Source: Spirochaetia bacterium (lineage in GTDB: Bacteria; Spirochaetota; Spirochaetia; Treponematales; Rectinemataceae). Taken from it: a DNA stretch of 40,014 bases. A program made the translations under genes and the position numbers. Location of the stretch: positions 1 to 40,014 of the forward strand of contig JARKOY010000082.1 in NCBI GenBank assembly GCA_029975555.1, read 5' to 3'. The notes below the pieces were generated by a model, which was not told the origin of the DNA, did no database searches, and was given only the letters and a program-made list of their open reading frames with translations. Each line of letters starts with the position of its first letter. Within the stretch, counting starts at the first letter, position 1. Positions 17,102 to 25,351 of this stretch are shown here, piece after piece.

Positions 17102-17488
17102 TCATAGCGGGCAATACCACCGCGCGAATGCCAGATTTGCGTGGAGCTTGAGTTCGCCCAGTCGACGCAACAGCTCTCCCATCAACGCGGTGCCGATACC
17201 TTCACCAAGGTGATCTGCGCTGACATAGATCGTTGTTTCCGCGACAAATCGGTAGGCTGAACGATCCTTCCAGCGGCTCGCATACGCATAACCCAGAATG
17301 GAGCCCTCCGATTCATAGACGATCCACGGGTAATGGAGTGTGATCGCCTCGATCCGACGCGCCATCTCATCGTCCCCGACAGGCTCCTCCTCAAAGGAAA
17401 TTGAGGTATTTTGGACATAGTAATTGTAAATTTTGCAGATACGCGCCGCATCTTCGAGGCACGCGCTTCGAATTTTCGCACCGTGCAT
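17102..17488 (-). pseudogene. Truncated GNAT acetyltransferase (phosphinothricin acetyltransferase-like)
   Basis: The 128-codon frame matches the first two thirds of the Pat/YncA-type N-acetyltransferases (usually 165-180 residues): IRSACLEDAARICKIYNYYV, ISFEEEP, GYAYASRWKDRSAYRF and the start of the acetyl-CoA loop (HLGEGIGTALM). After LKLHA the frame ends in an unrelated tail and a stop. Another frame, entered near 17130, reads GIRAVVLPA, which resembles the expected continuation for a few residues before it too degenerates. The sequence suggests a frameshift followed by decay. The start has AGAGGGG upstream. It is probably non-functional, because the last strands completing the acetyl-CoA site are missing. 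Confidence 0.7.
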
Positions 17489-17642
17489 TACGATCCCCTC
17501 TCTTTTCTATACTATCGCATGATGCGCACTGGATCGAGATTTTTACTATAGTTACTATAGGCTCAGTGACATGATATTATGGTAGCGCCACGCGGTGAAC
17601 GCACACGCTCGAATGACCATCGCGGCGGCTAGGGAGCCACCA

Positions 17643-18140
17643 ATGAAAATTTTGATAGCCTATATCTCCAAGACTGGTACCACCGAAGAAATCGCGAAGC
17701 GGATTGCTGAGATATTGCGCGCCCGATGCGCCGAAAAAAATGTCGACATCGAAGTCAGCCCCATCGATGCAGTCGGCTCCGTACTTGGATATGACAGGCT
17801 CATCCTTGGCAGTCCCATCAATGGGATGAAGGTGCTCCCTCAGTTCAGAGAATTCCTGAGTACAAGGGTTTCGGGCTCCAATATCCCCACCGATATTTTT
17901 ATAGTCTCATACTTATTCGAGCAGGGCAGAAACGTCTGGCGGAGGGCGATCCGCAAAGAGCTCGAGAGCATCAGGACGCTTGCGCACGCATCTTCCGCCG
18001 AAATATTCGCAGGCAGGCTGCCCGGGCCTCTGCCCGCCTTTGCGCGCGTTATGTTCGGCACGCCGAAAGACCTCCCGCTGGACATGCGGAACTGGGGCAA
18101 GATCGAGGCATGGGCCGAGGAGATTGCAAGAAGGGTATAG
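17643..18140 (+). CDS. Flavodoxin-domain protein
   Basis: A 165-residue cytoplasmic flavoprotein. The N-terminus MKILIAYISKTGTTEEIAKRIAEIL is a flavodoxin FMN phosphate-binding loop, and LILGSPINGMKVLPQFREFL follows the second flavin loop. The length and pattern resemble flavodoxin-like proteins related to menaquinone-dependent protoporphyrinogen oxidase (HemG), but a HemG role is not supported by neighbours. The start at 17643 has GGGAG six bases upstream; the frame is open for 16 codons before it. It converges with the LacI gene at 18148, only seven bases away. Confidence 0.85.
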   Translation: MKILIAYISKTGTTEEIAKRIAEILRARCAEKNVDIEVSPIDAVGSVLGYDRLILGSPINGMKVLPQFREFLSTRVSGSNIPTDIFIVSYLFEQGRNVWRRAIRKELESIRTLAHASSAEIFAGRLPGPLPAFARVMFGTPKDLPLDMRNWGKIEAWAEEIARRV

Positions 18141-18147
18141 CAACATT

Positions 18148-19167
18148 TCACCTTCTCCCCGAACAGCCGCACGACTCTCCAATAACGAGCTGGCTGGGGA
18201 TATACACTTCGCGCGGCGGCATCTTCTCTTTGGATTCGATGATGGACAGGAGCATTTCAGCGGCGGCTTGGCCGATCCGTGCCTCGACTTTTTCGAGGGT
18301 GGTGGGACACGGAGAGAGCGCATCGATGATGTCGGGATGCTCAAACGAGGCCACTGCGATGTCGCCGGGAATCGAGAGGCCTTTTTCCCGCAGCGCCTTG
18401 TAGCCGCCTAACAGGAGCTGGGTGTTTCCATAGATGATCGCAGTGGGCCGCGAGCTGCCTTTTTGGTCGAGAAGATCTTTCGTCGCTTCATACCCGCTAT
18501 GGATTTCCCAGTCGACGCTGCGGACAAGGCTCTCGTCGAAGGACAGCCGCGCCTCTTCGAGGGCATCGCGGAAACCGTTCAGTCGTTCGCGGGAGGATGA
18601 CTCTTCCAGCGGCCCCGTGATGAAGCCGATTTGCGTGTGGCCGTGGCCCAGAATATGCTCGGCCAGGCGACGGGAATTGCCTTCGTTGTCCTGAAGCACA
18701 TAGTTGCGTGCAGGACCGCTCAAACGGTTGTCGATCAGGACAAGGGGCGTGTCATCGAGATTGGGTATCTGGTCGATATATTCGCCCTGGTTGCCGATCG
18801 GCGCGAGGATGATACCGTCGATATTCTTCGCGAGGAGGGAACGGATCGATTCGATCTCGTTCTCCCTCGAATCCGAAGTGAAGCAAATGAGCGTCGAATA
18901 GCCCTTGGCGCGGAAGAACGCGTCGATTGCAATGCCGATTTCCCCAAAGAATCCGTTCGTGATGTTCGGAATGATGTAGCCGATCGTGTTGGTCTTTTGG
19001 TTTCTGAGGCTTTGGGCCGCCCAGTTTGGGGTAAAACCGCGTTTGCGGACCACTTCCATGATGAGCTCTTTTGTTTCGCGCTTTATGTCAGGATGGTTGT
19101 GTATGGCCCGCGAGACTGTCTTGATCGAAAAACCCGTTTCTCTTGCGATATCCTCAAGCCTTGTCAC
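18148..19167 (-). CDS. LacI family transcriptional regulator of the glycoside operon
   Basis: A 339-residue LacI/GalR regulator. Residues 1-24 form the DNA-binding helix-turn-helix (RLEDIARETGFSIKTVSRAIHNH). The effector-binding domain runs from about residue 60 to the end and finishes in an unusual CGCSGRR tail. The start is GTG 19167, with AGAGGAG nine bases upstream. The gene is divergent from the eight-gene sugar operon at 19485. Palindromes CGTTGTCGACAACG and CGTTGCCGACAACG lie on both sides of the intergenic region, so it probably represses the operon and itself. Confidence 0.92.
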   Translation of the reverse strand: MTRLEDIARETGFSIKTVSRAIHNHPDIKRETKELIMEVVRKRGFTPNWAAQSLRNQKTNTIGYIIPNITNGFFGEIGIAIDAFFRAKGYSTLICFTSDSRENEIESIRSLLAKNIDGIILAPIGNQGEYIDQIPNLDDTPLVLIDNRLSGPARNYVLQDNEGNSRRLAEHILGHGHTQIGFITGPLEESSSRERLNGFRDALEEARLSFDESLVRSVDWEIHSGYEATKDLLDQKGSSRPTAIIYGNTQLLLGGYKALREKGLSIPGDIAVASFEHPDIIDALSPCPTTLEKVEARIGQAAAEMLLSIIESKEKMPPREVYIPSQLVIGESCGCSGRR

Positions 19168-19222
19168 GGTTTGATTCTCCTCTATTCTATGATCAAATAA
19201 ACATACATTCCTTACCTCCTAG

Positions 19223-19236
19223 CGTTGTCGACAACG
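19223..19236. promoter_or_regulatory. LacI-type operator, regulator-proximal
   Basis: CGTTGTCGACAACG is a perfect 14-bp palindrome with the central CG typical of LacI-family sites. It is followed by TTGGCAAA, as is the second copy at 19428. It lies 56 bases upstream of the LacI gene start, and a TTGACA on the minus strand (19250-19245) lies next to it, suggesting autoregulation. Confidence 0.7.
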
Positions 19237-19392
19237 TTGGCAAATGTCAAGAGCCTCGATTGTCAACTGGCCTCACACGTTTTACACACCATTGTCGTGC
19301 ACCCCGGGGGCAGGTTCTGACATCCTCCTTTGGACGCACCGCAAAAAATGGCGTGTTAGCAGAGAAGATACGCACCGCCCCAAAAAAAGAAC

Positions 19393-19421
19393 TTGACAAA
19401 TCGAAATTTCGATACGATGAT
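19393..19421 (+). promoter_or_regulatory. Promoter of the glycoside-utilisation operon
   Basis: TTGACA (19393-19398) is a perfect -35. With a 17-base spacer the -10 is GATGAT (19416-19421), a four-of-six match. Start of transcription should fall near 19428, inside the second LacI-type operator. Confidence 0.6.
19400..19413. promoter_or_regulatory. Perfect palindrome ATCGAAATTTCGAT in the promoter spacer
   Basis: This 14-bp palindrome fills most of the interval between the -35 and -10 elements. Its sequence is unlike the CGTTGYCGACAACG operators, so it may bind a different regulator. A role is inferred only from position and symmetry. Confidence 0.45.
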
Positions 19422-19427
19422 AGTAAT

Positions 19428-19441
19428 CGTTGCCGACAACG
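19428..19441. promoter_or_regulatory. LacI-type operator at the operon transcription start
   Basis: CGTTGCCGACAACG differs by one base from the perfect palindrome at 19223 and shares the following TTGGCAAA. The two copies are 205 bp apart, suitable for repression by DNA looping. This copy overlaps the predicted transcription start. Confidence 0.7.
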
Positions 19442-19484
19442 TTGGCAAAACGTAGAATTCCAATCAGGAATCATGGAGGAGGCT

Positions 19485-20489
19485 ATGAAAAAGATCGGAG
19501 CATTGATGCTGGTCGTCTTTCTCCTTGCATCCACGGCAGGGTGGGCGCAGACAGCGCCGACACAGACAAAAGGCGGCAAAACTCTCATCGGCGTAAGCAT
19601 CATGGAGCTTACGGCGTATACCTGGTTTCTTGGCGTCATCGACGGCTGCAAACAGTGGGCTGCCGAGCACCCGGAGGCAAACTTTACTTTTCAGTTCGAA
19701 GATTCGCACTCTGATGTGCAGACCATGCTGAACAACATCGACAATCTTCTCGCAGCAGGGGCGAAGGGCATCATTCTGTTTCCCGCGGACGCATCTTCGG
19801 CGATCCCCACGATGAAGCAGAACGTGGCCAAGGGCATTCCCTTCGTCATTGGCGACTACAAACAGCAGCCTGCAAAACCCTCCGATGCGGTGTGGGCCAC
19901 CTTCGTCGGGCACGACATGAGGGCGCTGGGTGTGGTGGCAGGCAAGATCGCGGTCGATTACCTCAAGACGCTGAACAAACCGAACCCTGTGTGTCTCTTC
20001 GTTTCTCGCCCCACGTCGGGCCAAGTGTCGAAGGACAGGTTCGAAGGCTTCAGGGACACTGTGCTCGCCGCCTTCCCCAAGGCGAAAGTGATTGAGGAAG
20101 GCGATGTCGGCGCAGGCAGCAGGGCGTCCGCCCAAGACTTGGTCGAGAATGTGCTCAAAAGAGAGCCTGTCATCGATGTCGTCTCCGGCCACAATGACGC
20201 CGAAGTCGTGGGCGCTTACAACGCTGCGGTGTCCCAGAAGAGGACGAACATCAAATTCATCGGCATTGCGGGTGATAAGGACGTCCTCTCATTCATCACC
20301 AAGGGCAACCCCGCATGGATAGGTGAAGTTCTCCAGAATCCGGTGGTGCTCGGCTATCAGGCCACCGACGCCATGTACAGGGCGCTGAAAGGCGAAAAAC
20401 TGCCCGAGACCTACAATCTTCCTCAGCCAGAAGGAATTACGCCCGCCAACATAAAGAACTACGACTGGCAGAAGTGGTCTTGGCTGTGA
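19485..20489 (+). CDS. Sugar ABC transporter periplasmic substrate-binding protein
   Basis: A 334-residue exported binding protein of the ribose/galactose class. The signal peptide MKKIGALMLVVFLLASTAGWA ends near residue 21. Family patterns include VQTMLNNIDNLLAAGAKGIILFPAD and VSGHNDAEVVGAYNA. The start at 19485 has GGAGGAGG two to four bases upstream; the longer frame before it is not coding. It is the first gene of an operon of at least eight genes under the LacI-type operators, and it should deliver the ligand to the permease encoded at 22176. Ligand identity is unknown; the catabolic genes suggest a glycoside or amino-sugar derivative. Confidence 0.93.
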   Translation: MKKIGALMLVVFLLASTAGWAQTAPTQTKGGKTLIGVSIMELTAYTWFLGVIDGCKQWAAEHPEANFTFQFEDSHSDVQTMLNNIDNLLAAGAKGIILFPADASSAIPTMKQNVAKGIPFVIGDYKQQPAKPSDAVWATFVGHDMRALGVVAGKIAVDYLKTLNKPNPVCLFVSRPTSGQVSKDRFEGFRDTVLAAFPKAKVIEEGDVGAGSRASAQDLVENVLKREPVIDVVSGHNDAEVVGAYNAAVSQKRTNIKFIGIAGDKDVLSFITKGNPAWIGEVLQNPVVLGYQATDAMYRALKGEKLPETYNLPQPEGITPANIKNYDWQKWSWL

Positions 20490-20532
20490 ATCGGTTCGTC
20501 AAAAGGACCATCGGCGCTGACTAGTTGATACT

Positions 20533-20562
20533 GAGGTGGGCGGGGGCATCCTTGCCCACCTC
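20533..20562 (+). terminator. Intercistronic hairpin after the second sugar-binding-protein gene
   Basis: A perfect 9-bp stem GAGGTGGGC/GCCCACCTC with a 12-base loop lies between the binding-protein and ATPase genes. No T-run follows, so it is more likely an mRNA-stabilising element or weak attenuator than a full terminator. Confidence 0.65.
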
Positions 20563-20637
20563 GATTGATATTCGCCGCTAGGGCGATCCTCTATCGAAAA
20601 AAATAAGTACATCGTTGAACACAGGTGGAGAACAGGA

Positions 20638-22179
20638 ATGACAAGTCGTTTTCAGGCTGAGACGGGCATCCCCAATGGAGCGGTTCCATTGGTCGAACTC
20701 AGACACTGCACCATGGAATTTCCTGGCGTGAGGGCCCTGGACAATGTGAATTTTACGCTGATGCCCGGCGAGTGTCACGGTCTGGTTGGTGAAAATGGCG
20801 CCGGCAAATCGACGCTCTCCAAGTGCATCACCGGCGAAAACCATATGACCAAGGGAGAGTTGTTTATAGAGGGGAGAAAGGTACGGCTTTCCGGTTATTC
20901 GATCCATGAGTCCCAAAGGCTGGGTATCCAGGTCGTTCACCAGGAATTTCAGCTGATGAGTGAGATGACGGGCCTCGAAAACATCTTCATCGGTCACTAC
21001 GCCAGAAGAGGGGGCCTGATAGACTGGAAGGCGCTCACCAAGAAGGCACGGGAACTGATGGATTTTCTGCAGTGCGATGTCAACCTAAGCGTGCCGGTCC
21101 GCTATTTGCGTACTGCCGAAAAGCAGATCATTCAACTCGCCAAAGCAGTGCAGGCCGAGTCCAAGGTGCTCATCCTCGACGAGCTCACCGCAGTGCTCCA
21201 GGAAAAGGATATCCTGAATATCTTCAGAATCATCGGTATCCTCAAAGCGAAGGGCATGGGCATCGTCTACATTTCCCACAGGCTCAACGAGATCTTTGAA
21301 TGCTGCGATTCCTACACCGTGCTCTGCGACGGCCGTCACATCCACAGCGGGAATGTGCGCGACATCGACAAAAAAGAACTCATCAAGATGATCATCGGAC
21401 GCGAGCTGACGCAGGTCTATCCGCCCATGAACAGGCGTTTCGGGGATGTCATGCTCGAGGTGAAGGGCCTGACCGCACCGAAAGCTTTCAGGGACATCAA
21501 TTTCTACGTGAGGTCCGGCGAAGTGATCGGCCTTGCCGGCCTCGTTGGTGCGGGAAAAACCGAACTCGTGCAGGCGATCTTCGGCACGCATCCGCTGACG
21601 GGCGGCAAGATATTCATTAAAGGCAAAGAAGTGACAATAAAGAATCCTCGGCACGCAATCATGCTGGGCCTTGGATACGTCCCCGACGAGCGAAGAACCC
21701 TCGGACTGAATATGAAGTTCGACATCAAAGAAAACACGGTGCTCCCTTCGATGAGCAGGTTCAGAAAATTCAAGCTCTTCCAAGACCACAGGGCGGAGGC
21801 GCAGGCCGCCTATGATATCAACGAAAAACTTGAATTGAACTATTACTCCCTCTGGCAAAGCGTCGAAAAGTTGTCGGGCGGCAATCAGCAGAAGATCGTC
21901 ATCGCCAAGTGGATGCTCCGCAACTCCGAGATATTCCTCCTGGACGAACCGACAAGGGGCATCGATGTCGGCGCCAAGTTCGAAATCTACAAGCTCATCG
22001 ATGCGCTCACGCGGCAGGGGAAGAGCGTCATCATGGTCTCCCCCGAGCTCGAGGAGCTGATCGGGCTGTGCAACAGGATCTACATCCTCTACGAAGGTTC
22101 AATTATGGACATCGTCGAAGGAGAAAGAAAGACACAGGAAGTGATTATCAGCAGTCTGCTAGGAGTAAAGGAAAAATGA
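20638..22179 (+). CDS. Ribose-type sugar ABC transporter ATP-binding protein (double NBD)
   Basis: A 513-residue RbsA/MglA-type ATPase. The first domain has Walker [10 protein letters not shown], but a degenerate signature (LRTAEKQ) and Walker [10 protein letters not shown], where the usual DEPT is DELT. The second has GLVGAGKTE, keeping the lysine that is arginine in most relatives including the 13072 copy, then LSGGNQQK and [10 protein letters not shown]. Late in domain two MVSPELEEL replaces the usual SSELPEL. The start has AGGTGGAG/CAGGA upstream. It overlaps the permease start by four bases. It should energise uptake of the same ligand as the binding protein at 19485. Confidence 0.92.
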   Translation: MTSRFQAETGIPNGAVPLVELRHCTMEFPGVRALDNVNFTLMPGECHGLVGENGAGKSTLSKCITGENHMTKGELFIEGRKVRLSGYSIHESQRLGIQVVHQEFQLMSEMTGLENIFIGHYARRGGLIDWKALTKKARELMDFLQCDVNLSVPVRYLRTAEKQIIQLAKAVQAESKVLILDELTAVLQEKDILNIFRIIGILKAKGMGIVYISHRLNEIFECCDSYTVLCDGRHIHSGNVRDIDKKELIKMIIGRELTQVYPPMNRRFGDVMLEVKGLTAPKAFRDINFYVRSGEVIGLAGLVGAGKTELVQAIFGTHPLTGGKIFIKGKEVTIKNPRHAIMLGLGYVPDERRTLGLNMKFDIKENTVLPSMSRFRKFKLFQDHRAEAQAAYDINEKLELNYYSLWQSVEKLSGGNQQKIVIAKWMLRNSEIFLLDEPTRGIDVGAKFEIYKLIDALTRQGKSVIMVSPELEELIGLCNRIYILYEGSIMDIVEGERKTQEVIISSLLGVKEK

Positions 22180-23201
22180 ACACCTTTGAAGAAAAAGCAA
22201 AACGCTACAGCGGGGGATGGAAGTCGTTCGTCAGAGACTGGATGATCCTCTTTCTCTTTGTGGCGCTGGTCGTGATTTTCAGCCTGACCTTGAGCACGTT
22301 CAGGACCACGGACAACATAATGAACATTCTGCGGCAGGCCGCGTTCACCGCCATCATTGCGATGGGAGAGTTCTTCGTCATCCTGATAGGTCAGATGGAT
22401 ATGTCGATCTCGTCGATTATTGGGATGGTATCCATTTTCTTCGCGGGGTTCGTGGTGAAGATGGGCATGCCCGTATGGATCGCCATTGCGCTCGTCGTGG
22501 CGATGGCTGCGATCATCGGCACGATTAACGGCATCCTGGTAGTCTACGGCAAGATGCCTTCATTCATCGCCACGCTCGTCACCATGAACATCATAAAGGG
22601 TTTTAACTACCTGTATTCCAAGGGGCTCCCCATTTCCGGTCTGCCGGATGGTTTCAACTTTTTTGGTTCGGGCTATGTCGGGGTCGTGCCTTTCCCAGTG
22701 ATTCTCATGTTCATCGTGGCGGCGATCCTGTTCATAATCACCGCGCACACGTCGGTAGGAAGGAGCTTCTATGCGGTCGGCGGCAACCTCGAGGCGAGCA
22801 AGCTGTCCGGCATCAATGTGGTCTTTGTCAGTATCCTCGCCTTCGTGTTTTCGGGAGTGCTGACCGCCATCGGTGCGCTGGGGCTGACGGCCAAGACGCT
22901 GGCAGGCAATGTGTCGCTGGGCGAGAACCTCCTCTTCGACGTCATGACCATCGTCGTGCTCGGAGGAACCTCATTGACCGGAGGGCGCGGACGCATTTTC
23001 GGAGTGGTCATCGGAGCCCTCTTTTTACAAGTGATAAGCAACGCCATGGTCCTCATGGGGATCAACACGTACTGGCAGTGGGTCGTCAAGGGCATCATTT
23101 TAATCATCGTCGTCCTCATCGACTCCAACACCAAAAGAGATATCGTAACGGCCGCAAGAAAACCAAAACCGGCACGCGCCGGGGAGAAAGGGGAGAAATG
23201 A
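22176..23201 (+). CDS. Ribose-type sugar ABC transporter permease
   Basis: A 341-residue RbsC-family permease with about nine hydrophobic helices. Family marks include [20 protein letters not shown] near residue 65 and [23 protein letters not shown] near 190. The start ATG 22176 overlaps the ATPase stop by four bases and has AAAGGA upstream; a long open extension in front lies inside the ATPase gene and is not coding. Its own stop overlaps the next start by four bases, tying transport and catabolic genes into one translationally coupled chain. Confidence 0.92.
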   Translation: MNTFEEKAKRYSGGWKSFVRDWMILFLFVALVVIFSLTLSTFRTTDNIMNILRQAAFTAIIAMGEFFVILIGQMDMSISSIIGMVSIFFAGFVVKMGMPVWIAIALVVAMAAIIGTINGILVVYGKMPSFIATLVTMNIIKGFNYLYSKGLPISGLPDGFNFFGSGYVGVVPFPVILMFIVAAILFIITAHTSVGRSFYAVGGNLEASKLSGINVVFVSILAFVFSGVLTAIGALGLTAKTLAGNVSLGENLLFDVMTIVVLGGTSLTGGRGRIFGVVIGALFLQVISNAMVLMGINTYWQWVVKGIILIIVVLIDSNTKRDIVTAARKPKPARAGEKGEK

Positions 23202-24376
23202 ACATGCACGGAGACATCTGTATACCCGACCATGAATACAAAGAACGCGTGGGGAGGGCCGCTGCACTCCTGAGGCGCGAGGGGCTCGATGCCATGATCG
23301 TCAACGGCAATGAGGCAGATTACGCCAATACGCGGTATTTTTCAGGATTCTGGCCGCTGTTCGAACGCTGCGGGGTAGCGATCAGCGCGGCAGGCGATGC
23401 GGCGCTCATGGTCGGACCAGAGAGCAGGGCCTTTGGAACCGACCGCAACAAGCTGGACAAGCTCTATGTTCTGAAAGACTACCGCGAAAGCGCCGATCCC
23501 GCGTATCCGGAACTCAAGGCAGATACCTTCAATGATGTCTTTAAAGGGCTGGGCATAACAGGACAAAAACTCAGAATAGGCGTCGCCAGCTACCTCGACA
23601 CCTCGGTCGTCGTCATGGACGGCATCAAGAAAGCCTTCCCCGAGGCAGAGATCGTGCGGGCCGACCATCTGATGGTAGAGCTGCGCTCCATAAAATCCAG
23701 AAATGAAATAGCCTGCCTTCGAGAGGGGTACCGCATCGCGGAGCTTGCGAGCCAGCAGGTGATCAGAGAAATCAAACCAGGCATGACCGAGCTCCAAATG
23801 GTCGGGGTGGCGCAGCGCGTCATCTACGAGCATGGCGCGGAATACGAAGGGCTGCCCATGTACGTATTCTCCGAGGCTTCCACCCGGCATGCCATCTCGA
23901 GGTCTTCCTACCGAAGGTTTGAAAGGGGCGACATCGTGCAACTCAACCTCTCCGCAAAGGTCGACGGCTATTCCGCCTCGATCGGCTACCCCGTCATCCT
24001 CGGCAAGCTGACGGGGAAGCGGCGCGAAATCGTCCTATTCGGCCTAGAAGCCCACAACTGGACGCAACGACAGCTGAAAGCAGGCGTCGTCGCTGCGGAT
24101 GTCGCCCGCGACTTCTACAAATTCTTCGTGGACAATGGATACAGAGATAACTTCGTGTACGGGCCGATGCACGGCACAGGCCTGATCGAAGTCGAGGCCC
24201 CTTGGGTCGAAACAAACTCCAATTACGCCTTCAAACCCAACATGACCTTTCAGATCGACACTTTCATCTCGACCGACACCTTCGGCGTCCGCTGGGAGAA
24301 AGGTGTGGCAATCACAGAAGATGGCGTGGATGTCCTGTCGCCCCCGATCGGCATACTCTACGAACTCGATTTCTAA
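23198..24376 (+). CDS. M24-fold (creatinase/aminopeptidase P-like) protein with altered metal site
   Basis: A 392-residue pita-bread-fold protein with a creatinase N-terminal domain (about 10-155) and a catalytic domain (about 160-390). In metal-dependent Xaa-Pro peptidases five residues (Asp, Asp, His, Glu, Glu) bind two metal ions. Here the equivalents read N250 (VQLN), S261 (GYSAS), H325 (GPMHGTG), D354 (FQID) and E367 (RWEKG), so at least two ligands are lost. H231 is retained. This resembles the metal-free creatinase branch more than a peptidase. It may hydrolyse an amide, urea or amidine-type bond in the imported compound. The start at 23198 overlaps the permease stop by four bases and has GGGGAG upstream. 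Confidence 0.82.
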   Translation: MNMHGDICIPDHEYKERVGRAAALLRREGLDAMIVNGNEADYANTRYFSGFWPLFERCGVAISAAGDAALMVGPESRAFGTDRNKLDKLYVLKDYRESADPAYPELKADTFNDVFKGLGITGQKLRIGVASYLDTSVVVMDGIKKAFPEAEIVRADHLMVELRSIKSRNEIACLREGYRIAELASQQVIREIKPGMTELQMVGVAQRVIYEHGAEYEGLPMYVFSEASTRHAISRSSYRRFERGDIVQLNLSAKVDGYSASIGYPVILGKLTGKRREIVLFGLEAHNWTQRQLKAGVVAADVARDFYKFFVDNGYRDNFVYGPMHGTGLIEVEAPWVETNSNYAFKPNMTFQIDTFISTDTFGVRWEKGVAITEDGVDVLSPPIGILYELDF

Positions 24377-24397
24377 TCGTACGGCAGGAGGCTTACG

Positions 24398-25285
24398 ATG
24401 AACCCAATCTACGTACTGTTCGGCGTCGACATGGAGACCGACGTCGGCAGCTTTACGCCTTTCTACGAAGGAGTCAAACACGGTACACCCCTCCTGCTCG
24501 ACCTGTTTGCAAAAAAAGGCATAAGGGGGACCTTCTTCTTTACCGGAGAGTGCGCAAAAGAAAATCCAGGAGTGGCGAAGATGGTGGCGGAGAGCGGCAA
24601 TGAAGTCGGCTGCCACTCCCTCTACCACGAGACCGTCGGCGACGAGCTCTTTCCCATTCCCGGCGTAAAGCCCCTCCTGCCGCATGAGGTGAAACCGCGG
24701 CTTCAGCTGTGCAAGGAATGGGTTGAAAAGGCCGCGGGGGTGAAGACGACATCCTTCCGCTGCCCTCGGCTCTGGGGCTCGACGGCGGTGGTGAATGCGC
24801 TCGAAGTGCTCGGCTTTACTTGCGACGTCTCATACCCCATGTATTTCTACCGCGAACAGTTCGCGCCCTACCACCCCGATCGCACGGACTGGACGAAGAA
24901 GGGCGACAGTAGGGTGTTGGAGGTACCCAATTTTGCCGATATGAGCATGGAGAGCAAGGACCCTGGCCTCGAACGGGACAGGGACCAGTGGCCACTCTTC
25001 AGGATAATGGGAGCTGAGTACATCTTCGGAAAAAGCGTGTCCTTTATCGAATTCTGCAGGAAGAAAGCCATTCCATCCGTGCTCGCCTTCTACATCCACC
25101 CCTGGGAATTCTGGCCGATGAAAGCGAGCTACCATTTCGGCGAGGCGGCCGTCATCCCGGATGAGTTCATCACGAAGAACTGTGGGCCTATTGCGCTTCA
25201 GGAACTCGGCACGCTTGTGGACGATCTGGCCGAAATAGGAGCACAGTTCGTCACCGCGCGCGAACTTGTGACGATTTTTGCATAG
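24398..25285 (+). CDS. Polysaccharide deacetylase (NodB domain)
   Basis: A 295-residue carbohydrate esterase 4-type deacetylase. The metal-binding motif 1 reads GVDMETD (D11, D15 region), motif 2 is H73-x3-H77 in GCHSLYH, and motif 3 is FRCPRLWG near residue 120. The C-terminal FYIHPWEF supplies the late His. No signal peptide is visible, so it probably acts in the cytoplasm on an imported N- or O-acylated saccharide. Cytosolic relatives include ureidohydrolase-like and deacetylase enzymes. GGAGG lies six bases before the start, 21 bases after the M24 gene. Confidence 0.87.
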   Translation: MNPIYVLFGVDMETDVGSFTPFYEGVKHGTPLLLDLFAKKGIRGTFFFTGECAKENPGVAKMVAESGNEVGCHSLYHETVGDELFPIPGVKPLLPHEVKPRLQLCKEWVEKAAGVKTTSFRCPRLWGSTAVVNALEVLGFTCDVSYPMYFYREQFAPYHPDRTDWTKKGDSRVLEVPNFADMSMESKDPGLERDRDQWPLFRIMGAEYIFGKSVSFIEFCRKKAIPSVLAFYIHPWEFWPMKASYHFGEAAVIPDEFITKNCGPIALQELGTLVDDLAEIGAQFVTARELVTIFA

Positions 25286-25351
25286 CATAAAGATGGGAGC
25301 AGGAAACTCGAAAGAATTTCCGTTTGCCATCCCCGCAAAGGAGGGAACACC

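Noticed and set aside
21909-22175. N-terminal extension of the second sugar permease
   Set aside because: The extension overlaps the ATPase gene in another frame; the ATGA overlap at 22176 with an upstream AAAGGA is the proper start.
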